NCBI GenBank assembly: GCA_028023455.1
Contig: JAQFVV010006472.1
Span: 390,501-454,500 of the forward strand
Reading direction: 5' to 3'
Source: Epiperipatus broadwayi
Lineage: Eukaryota > Onychophora > Udeonychophora > Euonychophora > Peripatidae
DNA: 64,000 bases
Shown here: in pieces, positions 11,642 through 23,540 of the stretch
Numbering within the stretch: position 1 is the stretch's first letter
Layout: the number at the start of each line of letters is the position of its first letter
Position numbers and translations under genes: made by a program
The notes under the pieces: generated by a model
Database searches by the model: none
The model's input: the letters and a program-made list of their open reading frames with translations, nothing else
Told to the model about the DNA's origin: nothing

Positions 11642-13381
11642 TTAATGACATTTTTTTAAATTTTAACTCAATAGAAGACATCTCATAAGGTAGCTATAGC
11701 TATATATTTATTTTTGTATATTGATTTCAATCAAAGTATTTTGTATATTATATTGATTTTATTTGATTATATATATATAAATTTATTACTATGGTCTCTG
11801 TGATCTCTCATTCATTTTGAAATTGAAATTTTATCTCATGTTTTTCATCTTATCAAAAAATAAATAGAAAGTATAATTTTATCTCATGAACTTTATATTT
11901 AATGAGCTAATTACAGAGCTACTGTAATGGAAGAATATGGTACTGAATGTAGACATGCAGCTATTACCGTTTTTAGGGGATCATCCCATTGAATAGTGTT
12001 AGTTATGTTAAAGAAACTTTGCTCATGTTTTTATCCAATAAATATCCAACTTTTCTGTTACAATATACTGTTATTGTTTTAATCTAGTTGACTATGAAAG
12101 AAAACTCTATTTACCATATGCAGTGACAGAATAATGTTTAAAAGCTTTGCTTGAATACTCCTTTGTCATTTTATTAACATATAGCAAATATCTACTGCTT
12201 TTCAAGTCACAAACATAAATTCTTATTTTATTATTATATGGCAAGCCCAGGCATCATCATCTGGTACTTTGTCTTCATATGCCCTTTTTTAGAATATTTA
12301 TAAAACATTTCATTTTTGCCTTTTTTTTTAATCCCTTGATGTTTATCTCAATAAAATGTTATTAAAATCATGTATGATATTAACCATGTCTTTATTTTTT
12401 CTATTCACATATTTGAAATTAAATTGAAAGGCTGCAAAGCTTTCAAACTTATTGTAATACCTATCTGATAACCAATTGTCAAGAACAGTGCAAAACCATA
12501 CTTTTCTTTTGGTTTTTTAAAATATTTTGAAAATCATACATGATGCCAAACATATCTTTAGTTGTGCTCTTGATAAAATCAGAGTAGTTTTGAATTGTTG
12601 ATAGTGTTGATATGTCTAATTTTCATACCTGACCTCAACAAAAATATTTTCCACATAAATTTAATGATTTACATGGCTCTAAAATTTATAGATCTTTCAA
12701 ATTTATCATGTGACAAGGATGGTAAGATTCATATATTATTAAAGCTATTAGATACACTTCCTATAGGGACATGTGCAATTGAAAGTGAGATTATTAAAAT
12801 GTGAAAACTTTATGAATTCATAGGAAATCATATCAAAATTATTTATTTATTGTTATTATTTCAAATGTAATTTTATAATTTTATTTTAAACCTGGATTAA
12901 TTTTCGAATTTGTATCTCTACTATCATCATCTGAATTATCAAAAATTCTTATGTATATTTTTATTATCATGATATGAGTATAAGAATACAAAAAGAATAT
13001 GATAAAATCACTTTATCCAATTTTATGTGTTGATGTTATTATAACATGAATAGATAAAATTACTTTATTTTGTTTTGGTTGAAGATTATAAGAAAACCTA
13101 TTGTGTAACATATAGGTAGCAACAAAATTTTCTTTACTACTCATAGTATCATAAATGTAATACCATAATTATTTTCTTATAACAGTTTTTATGACTTATT
13201 TTAAATGTAATAATTATTTATTATATTAAGATATCATCCTATAGATTTGATCATATATTATTATTATAGGATCACATTCATTTTTGGTATAAGAACTTAA
13301 AAAGAAATTTAAGATGATATTTGCTTATTGAAGAATCTGTTACAGCAAGAACCGTAAGATGTCATTTATTTAAAAAATAAT
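11642..13381. other. A+T-rich DNA, nothing recognised
   Basis: About 1.7 kb with one plus frame at 12,595-12,804 that reads like ordinary protein in composition but matches nothing I know. No repeat copy or RNA was recognised. Confidence 0.4.
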
Positions 13382-13792
13382 TATTTTTTTCAAGAAATCC
13401 GATTTATCACAGAAAACAAGAGGAAATCACACAACTCTTCAAGTTCACAACTAGAGGATGACTCAACTTCGATTTCAGAAACTTGTTCTGATGATGACTG
13501 TGATAGCAATAAAACAATGAGGCCCAGAAGTCCAAGATTAAAACCAACCAAGAGAAGATCAAAGAAGACAAAAATAAAGAAAACAAAAGAAAATAGTGAG
13601 ACAGTTATAAAGCAAACATGTGAAGATTCAGAAGGTACAGATACTAGCTCTGAAAATGTCAAGGAGCAGATGTTCAAAGATCCAGGAAGGGTAAGGAATC
13701 AACAGCAGCAGAGAGTTGAAAGAAACATTCCTCTGAGTAATGTGTCTGGGGATGAGTCTAACATTACTCTGTTGAATTTGGGAAAGCTATAA
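13382..13792 (+). pseudogene. Ser/Asp- and Lys-rich LINE-associated open frame
   Basis: An open stretch of about 135 codons ends at TAA 13,790-13,792. The first part is rich in Ser, Asp and Glu (QLEDDSTSISETCSDDD); the middle is strongly basic (KPTKRRSKKTKIKKTK); the last third is Gln/Arg/Ser-rich. The first in-frame ATG is at 13,517. It is in the same frame as the endonuclease remnant that follows, so it is either the end of an ORF1 or an N-terminal extension of ORF2 in the Tx1/L1-like LINE. Low-complexity basic regions in LINE proteins often bind nucleic acid, but no specific domain is recognisable. A pyrimidine run ending in AG precedes it at 13,384-13,394, so an exon is a less likely alternative. 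Confidence 0.5.
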
Positions 13793-13799
13793 GATGGTC

Positions 13800-13890
13800 A
13801 GATTAAATATATTGTGGAAGCATATATTGTGGAAGCACCACAACTTCATCTCCCAATATAGCAACACCACAACTTCATCTCCCAATATAG
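13800..13890 (+). repeat. Short tandem duplications at the LINE ORF junction
   Basis: Two small direct duplications: ATATTGTGGAAGCA twice, and CACCACAACTTCATCTCCC with its ATATAGCAA extension twice. Both lie between the stop at 13,790 and the endonuclease remnant and may be slippage products. Confidence 0.75.
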
Positions 13891-13904
13891 CAACATCAGT
13901 TAAA

Positions 13905-14704
13905 TGTTCATCAAAATCAGGGGAGTGAATGTTAGGGAACTAACCTCCATGGAAAGAGTTTATGCTCTCAAGAGATGAATAAACAACAGTAATCTGGACA
14001 TAGTTTGCCTAATTGAAATGAAACTTCACTGGCAGTCCACTGCAAGAATTGATCAAACTCTTAGCCAATCTGTGGTCCTAATATATCATCAATCCAATGC
14101 AGCCTCATCTGGCATAGCAGTAATTATTAAGAAGAACTCTAAATTAGACAGATGCAAAACTTTATATCTTAGTCAATTTTTACTAATAATTAAAATTACA
14201 GTTACAAATGGATCAGTGATCCTTAAATATACATTCCTTCAAAAGGGCTCCAGATTCATTGGATACACAATTATTATGATTAATTCAGTCTTGGTCTCAT
14301 CAGTGTTTTTAATGGTATTATTTGGGGAGTTTAACATGAGCTATCATCAATTTAATCAAAGATATCTGCATATGATTAATAGAGTGCTGTTGTGTGATGA
14401 AGGATGTTTCCCACAAAATGCCTTTTCTTTCTACACATGGCAGCACAGAATTCTAATTGATTTACTCTATTACAGTGGTGAAATTTATCATGATTTAGAA
14501 GCTGACCTACGATTGGTAACTTATTCTGATCATTTAGCCATGTTAATTTCCCTAAATATAGACCCTTTATCACTGACTCCCATAATCAACATGAAAACAA
14601 TCAGAATGTTAAACAAAGAAACTACTTCTGAATGGATATTATCTGAGGCATATATCCTCTTCCACAAGATCCAGCTTCTTTCCTTGGATTCATTGCAGTC
14701 ATGA
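13905..14704 (+). pseudogene. LINE ORF2 endonuclease (EEP) domain, broken
   Basis: This is the apurinic-like endonuclease of a Tx1/L1-like LINE, which nicks the target DNA to prime reverse transcription. Family landmarks occur in order: GVNVRELTS (for NVRGL), then NLDIVCLIEM (for the I-x-LQET block; the catalytic Glu is kept but the preceding Gln is lost), then LFGEFNMSYHQ (for GDFN; Asp is now Glu), then YTWQHRILID (for TW..RIDY), then YSDHLAM at about 14,521-14,541 (the SDH active-site block is kept). One in-frame TGA lies near 13,974 and another ends the frame at 14,702. The frame continues upstream and downstream, so decay is mostly by point mutation. It cannot encode a working enzyme. 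Confidence 0.8.
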
Positions 14705-14713
14705 TCAGAAATT

Positions 14714-15019
14714 ATGGGAATCTTAGGATCTCTGATCAACACCTTCAGCAGGAGAACCAAGGGTCCCACAAGACTGCTAAAGGAGCTGGATACCATAGCA
14801 GAAAGATTCAGTGAGTTAACAACTATGGAGACTGTGGTGGAAGAGATCCTTAGCCTCAAAAAGCAATACAGAGACAAACAGAAAGTTCTTGCAAATTATA
14901 TTGCAGCAAAAAAAAGCCAAAATATATTTATCCACAAAGAACAACTAAACGTAAAGCTACCTGAGGTGGGCCATTGGTGCTCGAAGAAGACCCACAACTT
15001 CAATGCTGTCTGTAAATAA
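14714..15019 (+). pseudogene. LINE ORF2 linker between endonuclease and RT
   Basis: 101 open codons in the same frame as the endonuclease remnant, starting ten bases after its stop. The sequence is charged and predicted helical (RTKGPTRLLKELDTIAERF, then EEILSLKKQYRDKQ), as is usual for the linker ahead of the reverse transcriptase in L1/Tx1 ORF2 proteins. No catalytic motif is expected or seen. Shortly downstream the frame is disturbed by a 445-bp tandem duplication. Confidence 0.6.
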
Positions 15020-15070
15020 TTGTAACTACACAGGAAGCACTATGTTGGAGAAAGTAGATGATCACTTAAG

Positions 15071-15960
15071 TTGCAATATTCCAGTTACCAGATTGGAAAT
15101 GTTTGGCAAGGTGACCCAGTGTTGCAAGATCATGCCATTACTAAGCAGCAAATTCTCCATCAGCCAAGGTCTTATCCAAAACATGTACATATGGGCCTTC
15201 ATGGGATACCATAATTTGTGTTGTTACACCTGAGTAATTTCACAGTTAAAATAATTCTTCAAGTCATTGGTGTGCTGGCCAGGGAATTTCAGATCATCCC
15301 TGACCTATACCCTATTGTGCTTATACCTTTTCTCAAAAAGCCATTGAATCCACCTCCATTAACTAATTTAAGACCCCTATTAGTAACTCCATTTATTAAT
15401 AAAAATCATTGAATCCCTTGTTAAGGATAAGATCCAACAGCAACTTCTCAGTAAAATTTCCTTGCACCAATTTGCCTGCAAGGGATCATCTACCATTGAG
15501 GCAGTAAGGAAGAAGTTGCAATATTCCAGTTACCAGATTGGAAATGTTTGGCAAGGTGACCCAGTGTTGCAAGATCATGCCATTACTGAGCAGCAAATTC
15601 TCCATCAGCTGAGGTCTTATCCAAAATATGTACATCTGGGCCTTCATGGGATACCATGATTTGTGTTGTTACACCTGAGTAATTTCACAGTTAAAATAAT
15701 TCTTCAAGTCATTGGTGTTGTGGCCAGGGAATTTCAGATCATCCCTAACCTATACCCTATTGTGCTTATACCTTTTCTCAAAAAGCCATTGAATCCACCT
15801 CCATTAACTAATTTAAGACCCCTATTAGTAACTCCATTTATTAATAAAATTCATTGAATCTCTTGTTAAGAATAAGATCCAACAGCAACTGCTCAGTAAA
15901 ATTTCCTTGCACCAATTTGCCTGCAAGGGATCATCTACCATTGAGACAGTAAGGAAATTT
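15071..15960 (+). repeat. 445-bp tandem duplication inside the RT domain
   Basis: Positions 15,071-15,515 repeat as 15,516-15,960 with only scattered differences; both begin TTGCAATATTCCAGTTACCA and end at GCAGTAAGGAA/ACAGTAAGGAA. It duplicates the N-terminal fingers segment of the reverse transcriptase, including the PLTNLRPLLV block. It is why near-identical frames appear twice (15,218-15,412 and 15,663-15,857). It postdates or accompanies the death of the element. An assembly artefact is possible, but the copies are not identical, which argues for a real duplication. Confidence 0.9.
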
Positions 15961-16506
15961 GCCTTATTGCTAGAGTATATAAGGACTAAAAAGACATCAG
16001 GACTTATTGTGGTGCAGGTGGACTTTGCAGCAGCATTTGACTCCATGGTGCCTGCAAAATTATTCTCAAATTTTGGAGTGCTATGAGGTACCCAAAGTCT
16101 ACATCAGAATCATAGCTAATCTGCTGCTAAATAGATCAATATATACATCATTGGATGACTCTTTGGCCCCAGGGTTTAAACCACATCTATCATACCCCAG
16201 TGGTCATCTCTTAGCACCTTGTGTTTCATAGCCTATGTAAACCCTCTATTAATGGCTATTGAGAAACATCTTCCTGGGGTATTTGTCCCAATGCTAGGGG
16301 AGGATGTTCATCACATATCATATGTTGATGACATTACAGTCTTCCTCCTCTCACATAAATACTTGCCCAAACTATATAAACTGCTGAATAAATACATTGA
16401 GAGATATGGGCTAAGAATAAATTCTGAAAAAATATGCTACCTGGAAAATCTGTTGCACAACAGCAATTTCTTCAAGATTATCAGGGAAACCTCAAAACTT
16501 TCTTGA
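15230..16506 (+). pseudogene. LINE ORF2 reverse transcriptase domain, broken
   Basis: The RT landmarks can be read across frameshifts: PFLKKPLNPPPLTNLRPLL (for the I-PK.....NYRPI block), QFACKGSSTIEA (for the Q-GF/R block), QVDFAAAFDSM at about 16,015-16,046 (for the D-F-x-K-A-F-D motif A), SGHLLAPC (for the Q-G-x-P-L-A-P block), and YVDD at 16,321-16,332 inside HISYVDDITVFLLS (motif C). This is followed by YGLRINSEK. The YVDD spelling is a Val variant of the usual YADD/FADD of non-LTR elements. The domain is split by the 445-bp duplication and by several frameshifts, so no enzyme could be made. Confidence 0.85.
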
Positions 16507-16513
16507 ATTTCCC

Positions 16514-17128
16514 ATGGTGCTGTCCAGGTCAGCTATGAAAAGAGTATGGCAAAACAGCAGTGCTCTCTCAGGGATCTACTTATCATTCCCAGGTAAGACA
16601 GCACTGATTAACATGTTGGTGGTTCTACAAATTAATTACTTCATGCCACTTCTTAAACCAACCAAGTCCTTTCAGAATGCAATAAACTCAGTCTGCACTG
16701 GCATCTTGTGGAAGAGAAAAACAGTAACCATCAGTTTAGCCAAGATGCAGAGTCTGAAAGAACTGAACAGGCTTGGGTTGCACAATCTCAACACCTTCTT
16801 CATCCAGAAATCCCTATCAATGCTTAAGTCAATGAATCCAAGATTGCCAATGGACTCAGTACAGAATGAGATTGAACCTTCTGACATGCCACCACCCATA
16901 CAAAGTAAGTGGACCATTGAGCTGCTAGCATATGCCCACAAAATCTTCAAAGTTATGGCATCAATTATTGACAACACTAACACTTACTGGCAAGTTTACA
17001 AATATATGCATGCAAATATTACTGAATTAACTACTGAGCTTGATTTATCTACCAAATTACTAATCAGAAAACTAAAAATTTGCCACTTGGAAGCCAAACA
17101 TATTGACTTTATCATAAAATTTAATTGA
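16514..17128 (+). pseudogene. LINE ORF2 thumb/C-terminal region
   Basis: 204 open codons following the RT domain after a frameshift. YLSFPGKTALINMLVVLQ and the later segment FILWKR-like ILWKRKTVTISLAKMQ correspond to the post-RT region of L1/Tx1-like ORF2, which reads roughly as GR...I...LP...Y then F.W......I....L. RLGLHNLNTFF matches the usual G-G-L-G-x-x-x-L block. This is the longest uninterrupted part of the element downstream of the endonuclease. Confidence 0.75.
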
Positions 17129-17179
17129 AAGCCTTGCCAACCAATCATTTTTTGGTAAATCATAGAAATTTCTCACAAA

Positions 17180-17560
17180 TAGAACCACTATGTAGCTTAT
17201 GTAAAGTGGAGGATGAAACTATTAAACATGTTTTTACTGTTTGCCCATTTTTGAGTCCTGCTAGACAAAATATCATAACCACAGTACTGCCAGCAACATA
17301 AAAATTCTAAGAATTAGGGATGCTATAAAGAGTGGTGTCTTTGCTGCAATTAGAATGTGGATGTTCCTTCTTCATGCCACGTGGTTAACAAGGAATTATT
17401 TTGTTTTTAAACAAGAAAGTAAAGAACCATGGGAGGTGTGTAAAAAAATTATCTGAAGGACTATGTTTAGGGATCACTTATTAATGCTGGAAAAGCTCTT
17501 TGGGGACACTTGGGGGCAACTTTGGCAACTGGATAAAGAGCCAATCCTCAGGCATGCTAA
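17180..17560 (+). pseudogene. LINE ORF2 terminal CCHC-type finger and tail
   Basis: After a frameshift the sequence reads PLCSLCKVEDETIKHVFTVC: C-x2-C-x8-H-x4-C with Cys codons at 17,191-17,193, 17,200-17,202 and 17,242-17,244 and the His codon at 17,227-17,229. This is the ...C..C...E...H.F..CP... zinc-binding module common near the C-terminus of Tx1/L1-like ORF2 proteins. FLSPARQNI follows. A further 300 bp reads as disrupted C-terminal protein ending near 17,560. The four metal-binding residues are all intact. Confidence 0.75.
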
Positions 17561-17564
17561 TTAA

Positions 17565-18894
17565 AAATTAATTCAAGATTAAAAATGGTTGAGTTATATG
17601 GAGAATGCCAAATGATCACTATCAATCAAACATGGACTGCACACTGATCACTGGCTAAGTCACTAAATGAATAGCCAGTTCTGATATAAAACTAGTACAC
17701 AATAATTATAGACTAAGTTTGAACTATGAGCTTCTTGCTTTGATCATGAAATTAATTTGTCACAATAATAATTAATGTATCAAATGGGTATATTTTCTAA
17801 TTTGGAAAATTATTTACTAATGATTGTTATAATATGTGTAACAAATCCAAACAAATGTATACCAACAAGATTTATATTGTAATTGTATGTGTATTTTCCT
17901 TAATAAAAAAAATCTGATTTATTTTAAAAAGCTTTATTTTACTTGAGATTTGAATTATTTAAGAAAGAACTAATTTGCTTGATCATGAGATCTGATTTAT
18001 TTAAGACAGATTTACTTTGATAAAGCAATCTGTCTTGCTTAAAAAGATTTATTTAGATTAATAATATTTTGATATAATCCTGATTTTATGAACCTTTGAT
18101 GTATAAGATTAATTTGTTTACAGAAAATATCAGAACACTTCTCATCATTAGATATTTTTGTCTTCAAGCAGCATTAGAATTAGCTCAGCTTGACATAATT
18201 TTTGCTGAACTGATTATCATCTTTAGTCATCATTGATTTATATGGCTATATTTTTGGCACTACAACTTGGGCATGATTTATAGGTGTTGGAACATAGTTA
18301 TAGTTAAATTTTGATGTCATTGATGTCACAACTGATAATCTTGATAGCCTAATTGCTTTTTGCATTTTTGTCATGCAGAAGGTTGATTGTTTGGTCAACT
18401 ACATAGTTTTTTGATTGGATAACTTATATCCTCATTGGTATAAAATTAGTATTTTCTTACCCATGATCAGTATTTTTTTATTGTTTATATTTTGATGTTA
18501 AAGTCAATAAACTTAAAGGGACTTGTACTCTTTATAAAATTGGTTATTAAATATTTTATTTTATGCTATATTCAATTTCAATTTTGTGTGGATTTCTGAT
18601 AATGATGATATTTATTCAGATTTAAAAAATTATTTTATATTATTCATGTATTTAAAAAAATTTTGAGCAGTATCTAACATATAAGCCTAGTAAAATAAGA
18701 GTTATGTTGTTAATATTTAAAATTTGGTTATGAGTAGAATATTCAATTTTTATGGTGTATCTAAATATCTTTTGAAAGTTTTTGATAGTGTTATGATAGT
18801 CTAGAGTTAAAATGCTTGAATATATTATAATGAAGATACATTGAAAACTTTAAATAACTTTATTGACATTAGTGCTGTAATTTTAATTAGTAAA
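17565..18894. other. LINE 3' flank and anonymous DNA with one hairpin
   Basis: Likely begins with the 3' UTR of the Tx1/L1-like LINE; no poly(A) tail or target duplication could be fixed. A hairpin lies at 18,000-18,042: TTTAAGACAGATT pairs with AATCTGTCTTGCTTAAA, with two unpaired bases. The rest is unrecognised. Confidence 0.45.
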
Positions 18895-19005
18895 TAACCA
18901 TGTGTGACTTAGGGGCTAATGTTGAGTTGAGATGGACTCAAACTGTATTATCCCCTAAACCAAATAGGTTTTACACAGTCGATGATGATTAATAATAATA
19001 TCTTA
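18895..19005 (+). mobile_element. RTE-type LINE 3' end fragment
   Basis: The sequence reads VELRWTQTVLSPKPNRFYT followed by VDDD from CGATGATGATTAATAATAAT. Many RTE-type elements end in a short C-terminal peptide of this kind, running into a simple (GAT)n tail and no poly(A). Only the last 35 or so codons are present, as expected of a 5'-truncated insertion. Confidence 0.5.
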
Positions 19006-19780
19006 GGTTTAGCTCAGGGTTGTAAATAATATAATAAAAAGAGCCATATGGATAAGAATAATGATGGCTAAGCATTGTAAATATTCTAATTAACATTTCA
19101 TAAATTTTAAGAGAACTCTCAACTCACTCTGACAAAATATAAATGTTCTTTATTGAAAGCATATACCAAAAAATAATTAGGATATAATATATATTTTTTT
19201 TTATAATATATTTTATACCTTCCTCCAATATAACACATCTCACCACCATTATTCTCAACATTTCATTGCAATGATCTGATTTGCAATTCAAAACTCTTGA
19301 TAAAGAATAATACTGTTTGTTAGGTATTATTTGTGCCACTTTACTTTTCAAAATAATTTATTTTGCCAAAAACAATTTTTGATCAGAAATGAGATATTAT
19401 TATAATTAATGATCTTAAAATTGTTTCTGTTTTATTTTATTTTTGAATTATTAAACAATAAATGGCATCCTTGTAAAAATATGAAGAGACATATTCTTAC
19501 TGCTATGATAATGTCTACCTAATTTACAACAATAAAATAGTTTAATTAAAATAAAATACATAGAAACTCTTAATTTAGAATAAAAATAATAATCTATTAG
19601 GATAGCATTCAAATACCAAGAGTGGATACGGGATTTTATGGACACTCAAGATATCCTATTAACAAACTCCTATCAAATCTTTCTTATAAATTTAAAATAA
19701 ATAATTTAAGCATTGAATTTCTAATGGACAATCAATTGCAATTTTATAAATAATTAGATAATAATTTTATTAAAAAGCAG
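19006..19780. other. A+T-rich DNA, nothing recognised
   Basis: Two minus frames (19,124-19,351 and 19,451-19,645) have no protein character. No repeat copy was recognised. Confidence 0.5.
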
Positions 19781-19921
19781 TCTTTTTTTAAATAATTGCA
19801 AATGGATTAAGGTGATCATTTAAGATTAAGAAAATGAATGAATATTTTATGTCTTTTTTTAAATAATTGCAAATGGATTAAGGTGATCATTTAAGATTAA
19901 GAAAATGAATGATATTTTATT
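19781..19921. repeat. 71-bp tandem duplication
   Basis: The unit beginning TCTTTTTTTAAATAATTGCA at 19,781 repeats from 19,852, nearly identical over about 70 bp with a 1-bp difference near the end. Two copies only. Confidence 0.9.
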
Positions 19922-20382
19922 TCTTAGATGCATTCTAACATCTGAAGACCATTCAAACAAAGTGATTATTATCTTCAATTTTATGTAGATGTACTCTTAA
20001 TAACTAAGATAAAATATAATTGTATCGTTGATTATATAATGTTAAGATTTCTGGATAAGTAATCTAAAATGATATTAAAACTATACACAAATTTAACAAA
20101 AAATTATAACATTTATTAAAGCAATAAGAACAATCAAATAAACAACAATTTTGAAAATCTATAATCTTCAAATTAAGCTATTAAATCATTATATTATACA
20201 ACTTTATTGTATAGGAAAAATAAATTTTAAAAGTTTACAGCTTATGATAATAAATAAATTTACAAATGAAATGGTCATTGACTATCGTAAATTCGTCAGA
20301 CAAAAGATTTTTATTAAATGTGGGCATTATCACAAGAAGTTCTATATTTTTACACAACAATCATACTATGACATTGTCCCAA
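19922..20382. other. A+T-rich DNA, nothing recognised
   Basis: A plus frame at 20,151-20,420 (89 codons) runs into the RTE tail and has no protein-like pattern. Confidence 0.5.
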
Positions 20383-20662
20383 CAATCATCATCATCAACT
20401 ATCAATCCACTGCAGGATGAAGGTCTCTACTAGTTCTATCTATCTTTTCCTATCTTTAGCTTTTCTTCTCCACATCACCCCTGCACACTTTCTTATTTCA
20501 TCCATCCATCTCACATGTGGTCTCTTTCTGAGTCTTTTACAATCTCTTGGAATCCAGTTCAAAATTGCAATTGTCCATCTATTATCATTTCTTCTAGCAA
20601 TATGTCCAGCCCAACTCCACTTCAGTCTTTTAATTTTTTGAATGAGGTCAGTAACACCTGTT
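20383..20662 (-). mobile_element. RTE-type LINE 3' end, minus strand
   Basis: Read on the minus strand this is the C-terminal end of an RTE-type reverse transcriptase followed by a (GAT)n tail (ATCATCATCATC on the plus strand at 20,386-20,397). Recognisable pieces include WSWAGHIARRNDNRWTI, then ILNWIPRDCKRLRKRPHVRW, then MDEIRKCAGVMWRRKAKDR. It is clearly homologous to the plus-strand fragment at 38,608-38,936. It is 5'-truncated, as is usual for dead RTE copies. The plus frame 20,417-20,641 is its antisense shadow. Confidence 0.85.
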
Positions 20663-23229
20663 TAAATAATAAGCATATATTATTCGTGCAGTAGTGAAAT
20701 TAATGTTACAAGCAATGTATTTTACTTATCTAGGCCTATAAATACAATTTTAAATTTTTAAATAAATAACTGTTGGTTTTATGTTTTACAATGCTGGCCA
20801 AGCATAGCAAAACAGATCTATACATCAGAACCATCTCTATCCTACACTCAGAGTATTCAAGAATGCTATTAAGTAGATGATGTTTTTCAAAACAAAAAAA
20901 AATGTCAATTGCCAAAATAATAAAGACATGGTAGTATATAACACATGGTTCCATACAAAATATATGGTATAATAAATTCAAGTGGAACAGATATATAAGT
21001 CAATAAACCTAATGATGGCATAAACTCAAAAAGGAATACATACATTTTGAGGGCAAATAAATATGCTAGGACTTTTGTGTCTGAACATATGGGGAAATGA
21101 GAATGAACTACCAAAATATTAGCAACAATAAAGGGCTGCTTTAAATAAAGCATTTATGCTAAATATGAAACTCATAAAATATTAGTCATAGAAAATACTA
21201 CAATAAAATAGAATGAGACTAAGCAACATTCACTTTATAAAAATATATGTCCTAGAAAAATAAATACCCACAAGAGAGAGATACAAGCTACATCTCTTGG
21301 AAAATATAATAATGAAATAAACATTCACAAGAAAGAAACACAGTTATGACCTCTTGGATGATATAATGGCAAGATAAACATAAACAATAAAACAAGAAAG
21401 CGACTACTGATATAATCTAAACAAATATAATTATTGACTGATGCACAAAATTATTTTCCAAATCTGCTCTAATAAAAACATGGCTGAAATATACAATAAA
21501 ATTCAAATATATAACATCTTCATTGATTATGCACAAACTTATTCATTCAAATAAATAAATTACTTATGATAGAGTTCAAAACAACATCTTAAAATGATAG
21601 AATATTATAAATAGAAAATATTCTGCAAACTTCTGGATATTACAATTGATAAATAATGCATAAAAATATATCAGATACAGGTGCATAATGTCAATAAATA
21701 AAATATATAATAAAGTACACACGAATAAAATTATAATTTAAAATCATATCCAGTTTATCAAATTTAAGTTACTAAAAATCATTCATCCTGGAGGATTCAC
21801 CATTCATCAGGATATAATTCTGCAAACATAAAGAATTTTTTATTTATTGACAATACAGAAAATTTAAATCTCAATATACAGCATCCAAAATAATTCTATA
21901 AGCAAAAGATTTCCAAACAACCTGAGAACACAAACATATTAATTGCCATTAAGTTTCATGAAAATATTTGTAAATATGATGCAGAAATTTATAGTAATAT
22001 GTTAACTTTCCATTCATCTCTTGGAAAAATATATTTTACTGATGAAGTCAAGAAGCAAATATTATTTAAAGATATAATAGGGTTTATTAGAGTGCATGAT
22101 TTACAATTCATAACTATAGTCCTAATAATGATGAAGCATATGTAAAGTCGATTTCTAATTAAAAGTTAATTGTATAATAATTTGAATAATAATTAAAGCA
22201 TGTTATATTTTTTTATAATGCTTATGTGACTGTTTCAATTATTTTTCCAATCATAGTTAAATAATGATAACCATATTATTTTAAGTAATAAACCATTATA
22301 ATGCTATAATATTACTTTTTAGATGTGAGTTTGCAAGCAATCATTTTCAATGAAAAGAGTAAGTTAGTAATTTTCATTTTTACAGACTTGGGAGATATTT
22401 TCCTATCTATCCCATATTAAACATAAGTTAATTGTTCATGAGTAAACATCTTTCACTCACCAGCAAAGATAATAAATAAATAATTATGATAAGTAATAAA
22501 AATGTCATTTCAAAATTAATAAAGAGATCCTACAATTCATAATTAAAATAGTTTATTCATTAAAAAATGAATTAACCTGGAGAAAACCATTGTTTAAAAT
22601 ATAATAATATTAAAATAAATATATTTCAAAGACAAACTGGAGATATAATATTTCAAAGCCTTTAGATAATTTTATAACTACTTCAATATTTCTTTTAAAT
22701 TTTAAGCAAGGTCATTAAAATATTAAGGACTGCTATAATACTGAAAACAAATCTTTGACATTCTTAACATAGTAGACCAAAGAATTTTAACCTTTTAACT
22801 GTTAATTATATTATTGGTTGTATGAGATAAAAATCAAATCTTTTAATTGGCCAACTCACAAACTGAAGACAAAGCCTATTGTTAAAACATATTCGCCTAT
22901 AATATTAAATTCAACTCAGATACGTTTATAAAAAGTATATTACTAATTTTTCAGGTTATGAAGAGAACGAAAGTTCTTTCAAAAATAAATTGCTATTTAT
23001 TTATTCTAAAATATTCAATTTTGGCAACATAAAAGCTATAATATAAACAAAAAGGTCGACTTTTATGTTATAGAAAAGTAAATATTTCTTTTAAATATTT
23101 CTTTAATATTTTTACTAAAATCTTCAATATTTTTCGAAAATAATTTTGTTTTTTTAGTATATTTTTTAAAAAACTAGTTTAATTTCTGAAATTATATTTT
23201 TTTAATACTTAAAATTAAATTTGAAATGA
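20663..23229. other. A+T-rich DNA, nothing recognised
   Basis: About 2.5 kb with only chance frames (20,736-20,981 and 20,905-21,153, minus). No element copy could be aligned. Confidence 0.45.
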
Positions 23230-23540
23230 AAATCTTAGCATTTTTCTTTATTTTCTTTGATCAGGCGGTTTCTTTGTTCTTTCCAGCCAATCAGAATGTC
23301 TTTTTCAGCTGAAAGCTCACTAACAACCAATTACAAATGATGTTCTTTCTTTGTTTAGGTTTAAATGCGTTTTTTTTTTATTTTTTACTTGTAAAATAAA
23401 TTGGAAGAGGGCACCATCTTACAGAACTTTTAAAAACCTATTCAAAACCTATCAAACGAATTTTTTAGCATAAGAACTGGCAGAGTTAGAGTGATGTCAG
23501 ATGTCTACGAGGAGCCTCGTAGGAGGCGGGAAGAGGGTTA
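23230..23540. promoter_or_regulatory. CCAAT-containing, G+C-richer segment
   Basis: Against an A+T-rich background this stretch carries CCAGCCAATCAGAATG near 23,283-23,300 and a second CCAAT at about 23,328. An 8-bp inverted repeat, CTACGAGG/CCTCGTAG, lies at 23,505-23,522. The run GGAGGCGGGAAGAGGG follows. Paired CCAAT boxes plus a GC-rich block would suit a promoter, but no transcript can be identified nearby. It could also be a repeat end: a similar GATTGGCTG word lies near 50,326. Function unproven. Confidence 0.2.

Noticed and set aside
13384-13394. Splice acceptor making 13,394-13,792 a host gene exon
   Set aside because: The frame lines up with the LINE endonuclease downstream, so a LINE origin is the simpler explanation.
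13390-13677. Minus-strand 95-codon frame opposite the Ser/Lys-rich frame
   Set aside because: It is the antisense of the LINE-associated plus-strand frame; its Ser/Phe/Leu richness simply mirrors the Lys/Glu-rich codons.
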